Part shown: one piece after another, positions 48,601 to 53,288 of the stretch
Layout: the number at the start of each line of letters is the position of its first letter
Numbering within the stretch: position 1 is the first letter of the stretch
From: Lachnospiraceae bacterium
GTDB taxonomy: Bacteria > Bacillota > Clostridia > Lachnospirales > Lachnospiraceae
DNA length: 53,288 nucleotides
Assembly: GCA_024687205.1 (NCBI GenBank)
Contig: JAILES010000113.1
Span: forward strand, 1 to 53,288
Reading direction: 5' to 3'
Made by a program: the position numbers and the translations under genes
The notes under the pieces: model-generated
Database searches by the model: none
What the model saw: only the letters and a program-made list of their open reading frames with translations
What the model was told of the DNA's origin: nothing

Positions 48601-49252
48601 CCTCATCCAGATCGTCACGGCTGTTTATGATCTCAATCTCACCTGAGGTCCTGGAATATATGCCGAAGAGTTCAAAATACAGTATCAGATATTTATCAAG
48701 GGATTCCTCGTTAAAGCCCTCTTTCTTTTCAAAGATCGAGTAATCACCAAAGGTCTCGGTCTCAATCTGGTAGAACACATACTGAAGGTAATTGGAAGGG
48801 AATTTCTCGAGAAGATCCTTTTTATCCTCCCTTACGGAAAAGCATTGGTCTATCAGAGCCCAGACGGTATGCGGGAGATAATGATGATCCATAAGGAACA
48901 CCAGCAGGCGTTCCCTTGCCTCTTCAAAGGAATCAAGACCGACGCAGACGTCATCCGCGAGGATATCCTTCCACAGTTCCTCATCGATACGTTTTTCCGG
49001 ATAGGGATAGATTTCCCTGATCCTGTCAAGCCAGTGCTCGATGGCATCATCGGGCCTGTTTTCCTCTTCCTTCTCATCCGGAGCATTTATGAGACGTATG
49101 GCTTCATCAAAGGCTTCGCGCAACTCTTTAAAGCCCTCCGCATCATCCTCGGGATTGTGCAGGGGCAGAAGCTGTCTGTATCTGGCTTTTATCAGTTTTT
49201 CGTCTTTGGTGGGTTCCATGTCCAGAACCTGCCATACTTTCTGTTTATCCAA
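45638..49252 (-). CDS. Giant J-domain protein with a long TPR array
   Basis: About 1204 residues. Start: TTG at 49252 lies 8 nt after a perfect GGAGG (49265-49261). The ATG at 49276 has no SD and would begin 9 nt after the -10 element; it would add eight residues. A J-like domain occupies the first 55 residues (QKVWQVLDMEPTKDEKLIKA, then YRQLLPLHNPEDDAEGFKEL): the usual HPD is HNPED. After a helical linker there are many tetratricopeptide-type repeats from about residue 270 to the end (for example YDAAENMI, GRWEEARDCWDRIL, YEDAIADLEEALRRDP, KEEALKYFRKALSICP). No membrane helix or signal peptide is evident. It probably recruits clients or acts as a scaffold for HscC. Confidence 0.9.
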   Translation of the reverse strand: MDKQKVWQVLDMEPTKDEKLIKARYRQLLPLHNPEDDAEGFKELREAFDEAIRLINAPDEKEEENRPDDAIEHWLDRIREIYPYPEKRIDEELWKDILADDVCVGLDSFEEARERLLVFLMDHHYLPHTVWALIDQCFSVREDKKDLLEKFPSNYLQYVFYQIETETFGDYSIFEKKEGFNEESLDKYLILYFELFGIYSRTSGEIEIINSRDDLDEERKKEGTDKLKEELRKLPDRIPELAECGLWHPYEDLLKLRIKLTLKDASGDTEELLNRYPNEMLILKICGEYLALQGRWEEARDCWDRILKKEPGNQAAIMDMATYLHHIGEYDAAENMIRDNIGGAGGGPHLRNFFIKLQEDKHEALMKKLAADPDNDDTYIEACWSLFHSNQFDETLAMLEKREFKKGTSEYYDYVDMLGRIYLEKQDYDKSYRYLKEWEYELEHLPDDGSEKYGKRKKTLGYQKFVIGQCCFELGKIKTDKSWYKVSEDYLKDAISAEEDPSMHFIYKDQLMQLYLRAGRYEECVDMCDNMLEDDENYIPAYLRRQEAYYHLGNEQGIVDDYHYIIGEVKNYYRTYLLAARVLIDHAQWDNAENVLKTAKENLVSHPTLDIQELRILRGKYDDQQHMDEAIEKCNKLIAYFKDNPEPPYADDEDKLTIDDAWYQLYCVYAEHNDFKTALKLINARIKEGCKHLPTNMLRANILRMDKRNHEAIKAYKTVLELGADACDVNYYLMLCYRALNDHKKFIESFEAAIKAAPEAEKPRFELALYYKVLYKNEEQVECFEKSVEQLTKLIEMSGHPRYFAERAYMYKLRARYEDAIADLEEALRRDPECRYFYDSSWYDLGDLYFLTHNTEKSMECFAKSRELFDEAHYGALMQPADVYGSRGEWAKALEWLSAYADRLMEQPFFAKKYADFHLSCGHPEKAGEIYDRLYKEKKIDSIEYHRLILNEIMISAPQDFDQVFKQTWKAIGKDAHVHDYGAYFLTILRGYVSSDKKTIQAVRTYIDMGCELLFARQLDKCISYLKKAGALHAILGESGYLQEPDTWVYNEIEINRHLAMACKLAGKDGAAAKYAKRCLKVLLQKKPAIRKVAEFSYGKRDEVYYVHSFEGKNPYRYKLLASLYLCMGEKDKAMALLDKAESSPLCIDCQHQQCYDALIIRGYAAEIEGNKEEALKYFRKALSICPSDRENSMGEYVNRKKDQ

Positions 49253-49285
49253 AGATCTGTCCTCCGTTTTACTCATACAGAATTA

Positions 49286-49294
49286 ATTATACCA
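49286..49294 (-). promoter_or_regulatory. Extended -10 promoter of the J-TPR/hscC operon
   Basis: On the minus strand TGG-TATAAT ends at 49286, giving a predicted transcript start near 49279 and a leader of about 27 nt to the TTG start. No good -35. Confidence 0.6.
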
Positions 49295-49362
49295 TAATAA
49301 TCCCATGTAAGGAAGATTACATAATACAGGTGTCGCAGCCGGTTTTCCCACCCTGTCCCTAC

Positions 49363-49474
49363 GGAAAAGCAGTCCGCTTCTCCGGCCGCTTTTCCCTCCG
49401 TGTCCCCATGGGAAAAGCAGTCCGCTTCGCCACTGCTTTTCTTTCCGTGTCACCACGGAAAAGCAGTCCGCTTC
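49363..49474. repeat. 46-48 bp hairpin array
   Basis: GGAAAAGCAGTCCGCTTC occurs at 49363, 49411 and 49457, each part of a small hairpin with a following GCTTTTCC-type arm. The third copy is also the left arm of P3. Confidence 0.88.
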
Positions 49475-49649
49475 GCTGATCGCTCCGCACTACAATTCGG
49501 CCATCGCATCTGAGCGACCTGCCCGTCGCCCATTGTTGACAGCCGCCGATCACTACCGTACAGACCCGGGCTTTGGGGCAGGTCAGATGCTCGCCCTCAT
49601 TAAGTGCTGCGCTTAGGCTCGCGGCCTTGCTTTTCCGTTGGGGACACGG
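49445..49649. repeat. Nested palindromic element P3 (205 bp)
   Basis: Left arm CCGTGTCACCACGGAAAAGCA pairs with the end TGCTTTTCCGTTGGGGACACGG with one mismatch and one bulge; inner GCATCTGA..CCTGCCC / GGGCAGGTCAGATGC pair. It ends exactly where the 73-bp array begins. Confidence 0.88.
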
Positions 49650-49948
49650 GCTGTAAAAAGAGGAGAAAAGCTTGAATTTACAGCCGTTCTCACCGAAAAA
49701 AGCCTGAAACGAGCAGTAAAGGACTGTAAAAAAGGGCAAAAGGTCTGAAATTACAGCTGTTATCATTGGAAATAGGCAGAAATTAGACGTAGAGGGCTGT
49801 AAAAAAGGATGGAAAGACCGAATTTACAGCTGATAGCAGCGAAAAACGAAAGAAAAGGGTGTGCATTGACTGTAAAAATAGGGAAAATGTTCAAAATTAC
49901 AGCTATTCATGCTAAGAGCAGGCGGAAGCCGGGCGAGAAGGACTGTAC
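49649..49948. repeat. 73-bp tandem array, four units plus a fragment
   Basis: CTGTA recurs at 49651, 49724, 49797, 49870 and 49943, each exactly 73 bp apart. Each of the four full units begins GRCTGTAAAAA, and has TTTACAG or ATTACAG about 20 nt later (a dyad CTGTAAA / TTTACAG), then about 36 less conserved purine-rich bases. The fifth unit breaks off after GACTGTA. Confidence 0.92.
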
Positions 49949-49968
49949 GAGCGCCGGTGGCGCAGAAG

Positions 49969-50097
49969 GATCCATTCCTGCTTAACCAATAAAGATCTGC
50001 CGGGGGAGAGTTGTCAACCCTGCGAAGCACCGCATTGCGGCTTGGGGTTGACCACTCTTGCACGGCATATAAAATAACAGCTAAGCAGGAATGGATC
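49969..50097. repeat. Nested palindromic element P4 (129 bp)
   Basis: Perfect 16-bp outer arms GATCCATTCCTGCTTA / TAAGCAGGAATGGATC, plus inner TGCCG..AGAG / CTCT..CGGCA and GTCAACCC / GGGTTGAC arms. Confidence 0.92.
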
Positions 50098-50197
50098 GGA
50101 AGGCCGTAAACAGTTGGATAAACGGAATGGATCGGAAAGCCGTAAACAATAGGAAAAAACAGGAAATGATCCGAAAGCTGTAAACCGCCGGGAAAAT
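50086..50197. repeat. 36-39 bp tandem repeat, three copies
   Basis: Units built on GGAATGGATCGGAAAGCCG followed by TAAACA and an A-rich stretch begin at about 50089, 50125 and 50163. The first overlaps the right arm of P4. Confidence 0.85.
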
Positions 50198-50241
50198 ATA
50201 AAAGACTTGCGGGAGCATAGAGGATGAATGGCCGAAAAATG

Positions 50242-50270
50242 TTGAAAATACGGTTACTGTACTGTATGAT
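50242..50270 (+). promoter_or_regulatory. Promoter of the GGDEF gene
   Basis: TTGAAA at 50242-50247, 17 nt, TATGAT at 50265-50270. A small hairpin AGCCGGA..TCCGGCT lies in the leader at about 50310-50328. Confidence 0.7.
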
Positions 50271-50348
50271 ACTATAAGATGAAGCTTACAGAAGACGGAC
50301 ATACGATGGAAGCCGGAAAGGTCCGGCTATGAAAAGGGAGCTCCGCTT

Positions 50349-51740
50349 ATGGATTTTGAAAAGATAATATCAGAGTATAAGACGACTACCTGTGTGATGT
50401 CGGTAGAAAAATATGAAGACGGGGGATACGGGAATATCCGTATCGTTGCCGGGAATAAGGCGCATTGCGAAGAGATGGAGAAGGTAATGCACCGTCCGTT
50501 CATCCCGGATTCGCCTTATGAAGAGTATCTGCCGCAAAATAATAACTTCGAGGATTTCTGCTATCGCTGCGCCATACTCGGCCAGCCGCTTCATACCTAT
50601 GTTCCGCTTCCCCAGATGGGGTTATGGCTTGCCATATTTCTCTTACCGCTTCAGTCAGATAAGGAGAATGTAGGCTACTGCATATATTCCTATGATGTAT
50701 CACCGGAAGCCGATGCAGAACAGAGGGCTGATATTTCGGTTGAGAATTCTTCTGCGGTCCTGAAGACCTGTGTGAAGCTCCGCAGTTCAGACAACAAACG
50801 AGAGACCTTTGCCGAGGTCATGGAAGATATCAGACAGATCTGTGATTCGGATGATTGCTGCATAATGCTCACGGATCATGAAAAGAAGAGCTGCAGTTCT
50901 TTATGTGAAGCCATCAGACCGGGCTGCAATATTCAGCCAATAGAAGCTTATATCAGTGAAGGTTCTTATGAGTTTACACAGACCTGGGACGCGGTCATCG
51001 GTGACAGTACCTGTCTCATCATCAAGGATGAACATGACTGGGACTGGCTCAGATCCGTACATCCCGTATGGGCAGAGTCCCTTATTGCGAACAAAATCAA
51101 AAGCATCGTTCTTTTTCCGCTGAAATATAACAACGTTTTACTGGGCTATCTGTGGGCGATCAATTTTAATGTGGAAGATACGGTGAAGATCAAAGAGACA
51201 CTGGAACTCACCACTTTCTTTGTGGCTTCGGAGATAGCAAATTATCAGCTGCTTGATCGTCTTGAGATCATGGGTTCGATTGATTCTCTGACAGGAGTCA
51301 AGAACCGTAACAAGATGAATTCCATGATAGACGACATCGTAAGCGGAAAGATCTCCATGCCTTCGCCTTATGCGGTTGTCTTTGCAGATCTGAACGGACT
51401 TAAGAATGTTAACGATGTACACGGTCACAGCGACGGTGACAGGATATTAAAGAGTGCAGCCGAAATCCTTAAAAAAACCTTCCCCGAAAGTGATGTTTTC
51501 CGTGCAGGCGGTGACGAGTTCATGGTCATAGCCACCGGTCTTGATGAAGCTACACTTGAAAACAGAAAAAACCAGGTCAAGGAACTGGCCGCAGCAGTGA
51601 AAGATCTCTATTTCGCTATCGGTTCCCATCTTGCAAACGATAACAACGAGATCCTTCAGGCCATGCGTATGGCCGACCAGGGCATGTACAGCGATAAGAA
51701 AGAATACTACGCTAATCATCCCGACAGAAGACGAAGATAA
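50349..51740 (+). CDS. Diguanylate cyclase (GAF-like sensor plus GGDEF)
   Basis: 463 residues, no membrane helix. N-terminal about 140 residues are a Cys-containing sensor region; about 150-300 looks like a GAF fold (SIVLFPLKYNNVLLGYLWAIN). The GGDEF domain (from SIDSLTGVKNRNKM) has an intact AGGDEFMV active site, so c-di-GMP synthesis is expected. An RxxD inhibitory site was not clear. SD AAAAGGGAG is 8 nt before the ATG. Opposes the EAL and HD-GYP proteins in the same window. Confidence 0.92.
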   Translation: MDFEKIISEYKTTTCVMSVEKYEDGGYGNIRIVAGNKAHCEEMEKVMHRPFIPDSPYEEYLPQNNNFEDFCYRCAILGQPLHTYVPLPQMGLWLAIFLLPLQSDKENVGYCIYSYDVSPEADAEQRADISVENSSAVLKTCVKLRSSDNKRETFAEVMEDIRQICDSDDCCIMLTDHEKKSCSSLCEAIRPGCNIQPIEAYISEGSYEFTQTWDAVIGDSTCLIIKDEHDWDWLRSVHPVWAESLIANKIKSIVLFPLKYNNVLLGYLWAINFNVEDTVKIKETLELTTFFVASEIANYQLLDRLEIMGSIDSLTGVKNRNKMNSMIDDIVSGKISMPSPYAVVFADLNGLKNVNDVHGHSDGDRILKSAAEILKKTFPESDVFRAGGDEFMVIATGLDEATLENRKNQVKELAAAVKDLYFAIGSHLANDNNEILQAMRMADQGMYSDKKEYYANHPDRRRR

Positions 51741-51818
51741 AACTTTAATAGTTTCTTAAAGATTTGAAAAAAGCAGACATGCTATGATCTCACTAATAGG
51801 AATAGGAGAGGTTATGGC

Positions 51819-53288
51819 ATGTTTTTTAAAATGTTGAAAAATGACCTGAGGGCACATAAAGGTCTGAACATCATACTGTTTGTGTTTATCATAAGCGCGT
51901 CGGTCATATCCGTGGTGGCTGCCAATCTGATGTATACGGAGATAGCAGGCAGAGCAAGGACCGATAAGGTGAGCAATATTGCCAATGTTGTTGTAAATGT
52001 TAATATAGGTTCCGGCAGGATGGCTGAGAAGGAGCAGGCTCTGACAGAATGGATGGACAAAAGCTCCATGGTGGATGAGGGCGAGATCAAAGAGTACATC
52101 AGACTCCTGGATGATAACGTGCGCATTAACGGAGTGTATGCCTGGGACGAATCATTCCCGGAACATGAAACTTTTCATCTGACAACGGCGTCATCAAGAG
52201 TAAATCTCCTGTACAACGATGCCGACAAACGTTTTTCCGTGGGTTCCGGCTGTGTGGCGATAAGCATGAACATATCGGATATGGCAGGCATAAAGCGCGG
52301 AGATGAGATACGTATCACCACACAAATGGGAACGGTGTACAGCTTTAAGGTAAGCGAGATCTATAAAACTCCCTTTGATACCAATTGTGAAGAACTGATC
52401 CTGTCCGACGGTGATTTTGAATATCTTAAAGACGAGATACCGTTCAGAAACTGCAAGCTCCTGCTCAGAGCCGGCAGCTTAAGCTATACGAGCAGCATAC
52501 GCGACGAAATCTATGAGCTTGAGTCGGAAGGCAAAGTGGTCCGCGCTCTGACGACTTTTGAATACTCACCCGAGCTCGATGAGGAATATACCATTGTTGT
52601 GGTGATATCATATTTTCTTGCGGCAATGAGCGTGATGATCATTATCATCATGATGATAATGATACGTTATATGATGATAGCGGCTATCAAACGCGAAGAA
52701 AAAGAGATAGGCATGATGCGTGCCATAGGTGTGGATTCCTTCCGTTACCGCTGGATGTTTGCCGCGACTTATATTTCTTTTGCCTTTATCGGCGGCATAG
52801 CCGGTATCACGCTCGGAGTACCGCTTGCCAGATACGTACTAAAAAAATTCTGTAAAAACATCATTCTCCGGGATCCCTACATCATACAGAAGACAGGTCT
52901 GATAGTATCGCTTAGCTTAGTGTTACTGATCATCATCTTTTCTGCTGTATTGATGAGACGCATACAGAAGATCTCCATTGTGGAGGCACTGCATGGCAGC
53001 AATACCGGTGAACGTTTTGAAAGCGTCAGTCGCATAGCCCTGTATCGTTCAAAAAAATGCAGGGTCCCGGCGTTTCTCGCTATATCCGATATGATAAACA
53101 GCTTTGGCAAATACAGTTTCCTTATCATAAGCTATATGCTGGCTGCCGTGATACTGCTTACGGTATTCAACTTAAAGAGTACCTTATTAAGTCCCGAATA
53201 TCAGAAGAGCTTTCTCCAGGTGGAAAGAGATTTCTATTTCATCTTTTATGATGCCGATGTTTATGATTATTACTATCAGAAAGGCGGA
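51819..53288 (+). CDS. FtsX-type ABC transporter permease, 5' part (runs off the window)
   Basis: The frame from ATG 51819 is open to the last base (490 codons seen). SD GGAGAGG lies 7-8 nt upstream. One membrane helix at about 15-40, an extracytoplasmic region of about 200 residues, then helices near 255-285 and 310-340, with the FtsX pattern AIKREEKEIGMMRAIG between them, a further helix at about 365-385 and another near 425-445. This is the MacB/FtsX permease fold. In such systems an ATPase gene is normally adjacent; it would be past the window edge. Substrate is unknown. Confidence 0.88.
   Translation, partial: MFFKMLKNDLRAHKGLNIILFVFIISASVISVVAANLMYTEIAGRARTDKVSNIANVVVNVNIGSGRMAEKEQALTEWMDKSSMVDEGEIKEYIRLLDDNVRINGVYAWDESFPEHETFHLTTASSRVNLLYNDADKRFSVGSGCVAISMNISDMAGIKRGDEIRITTQMGTVYSFKVSEIYKTPFDTNCEELILSDGDFEYLKDEIPFRNCKLLLRAGSLSYTSSIRDEIYELESEGKVVRALTTFEYSPELDEEYTIVVVISYFLAAMSVMIIIIMMIMIRYMMIAAIKREEKEIGMMRAIGVDSFRYRWMFAATYISFAFIGGIAGITLGVPLARYVLKKFCKNIILRDPYIIQKTGLIVSLSLVLLIIIFSAVLMRRIQKISIVEALHGSNTGERFESVSRIALYRSKKCRVPAFLAISDMINSFGKYSFLIISYMLAAVILLTVFNLKSTLLSPEYQKSFLQVERDFYFIFYDADVYDYYYQKGG

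Larger units (their letters stand above)
49277..50348. other. Gene-free 1.07-kb repeat region
   Basis: Between two divergent transcription units. It holds, in order, a hairpin array, palindrome P3, a 73-bp tandem array, palindrome P4, a 36-39 bp tandem array and the GGDEF promoter. Short open frames on the minus strand are repetitive and lack SD sites, so I do not call them genes. Confidence 0.85.

Noticed and set aside
47435..48646. 403-residue hydrophobic open frame opposite the J-TPR gene
   Set aside because: Antisense shadow of a TPR coding sequence; codons match the minus-strand gene.
49649..49948. CRISPR array (regular 73-bp spacing, repeat about 36 plus interval about 36)
   Set aside because: The repeats differ too much among themselves, the intervals also resemble each other, and there are no cas genes in the window.
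49359..50302. Minus-strand small open frames with Phe/Tyr-rich repeated peptides
   Set aside because: They are translations of the tandem repeats and palindromes, have no SD and no recognised family.

Overview
The window looks like a chromosome segment of an anaerobic Firmicute of the Lachnospiraceae type (Butyrivibrio and relatives are the nearest guess; the sequence alone does not fix the genus). The reasons are moderate G+C, strong purine-rich Shine-Dalgarno sites, a gene order around holB that matches the Bacillus/Clostridia yaaO-tmk-yaaR-holB-yaaT-trmN6-rsmI block, a sodium-type ATP synthase c subunit, large secreted DUF285 (BspA-like) proteins, cytoplasmic GH9/GH31 enzymes and several c-di-GMP enzymes. 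I saw no tRNA, rRNA, transposase, prophage or cas gene.

Layout: 0-6 kb holds the end of an HD-GYP phosphodiesterase and a 1798-residue secreted protein (DUF285 modules, a papain-like peptidase region, a striking Cys-Arg 12-bp minisatellite and Ig-like repeats). 6-16 kb holds an unrecognised acidic protein, a YdcF/DUF218 membrane protein, a hybrid sensor kinase, glycogen phosphorylase, a lipoprotein cell-wall amidase and an EAL protein with a degenerate GGDEF domain. 16-23.2 kb is a complete F-type ATP synthase operon (atpZ, I, B, E, F, H, A, G, D, C). 23.4-27.2 kb is an unknown 845-residue envelope protein coupled to a coiled-coil NlpC/P60 peptidoglycan hydrolase. 27.2-33.3 kb is the tightly coupled replication/translation block (Orn/Lys/Arg decarboxylase family, guanylate-kinase-like, YaaR, HolB, RicT/YaaT, TrmN6, RsmI). 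33.3-39.9 kb holds an acyl carrier protein, a sugar aminotransferase, CCA-adding enzyme, PEGA lipoprotein, HU, RqcP-like S4 protein and O-acetylhomoserine sulfhydrylase. 39.9-43.5 kb is a GH9-GH31 pair, probably for intracellular breakdown of xyloglucan oligosaccharides. 43.9-49.3 kb on the minus strand is an HscC-type Hsp70 coupled to a giant J-domain/TPR protein. 50.3-53.3 kb holds a GGDEF cyclase and the first part of an FtsX-type ABC permease.

The most unusual content lies in two places. First, the HscC/J-TPR pair forms a self-contained specialised chaperone module whose J domain has a variant HPD motif. Second, the non-coding DNA is full of structured repeats: a modular stem-loop family (five copies, two of them read into the C-terminal tails of proteins and three sitting just upstream of start codons), four large nested palindromes with 12-21 bp terminal arms, a 73-bp tandem array, a short 36-39 bp tandem array, a 46-48 bp hairpin array and a 30-bp perfect-but-one inverted repeat. 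These repeats fill the two long gene-free gaps (43479-43949 and 49277-50348).

Most genes appear to be in translationally coupled operons (ATGA overlaps at 25926, 28539, 41490, 45641; longer overlaps at 18415, 31725, 34787). Convincing promoters with 17-nt spacing precede acpP, HU, metY and the GGDEF gene; extended -10 promoters precede the sensor kinase, glgP and the J-TPR gene.
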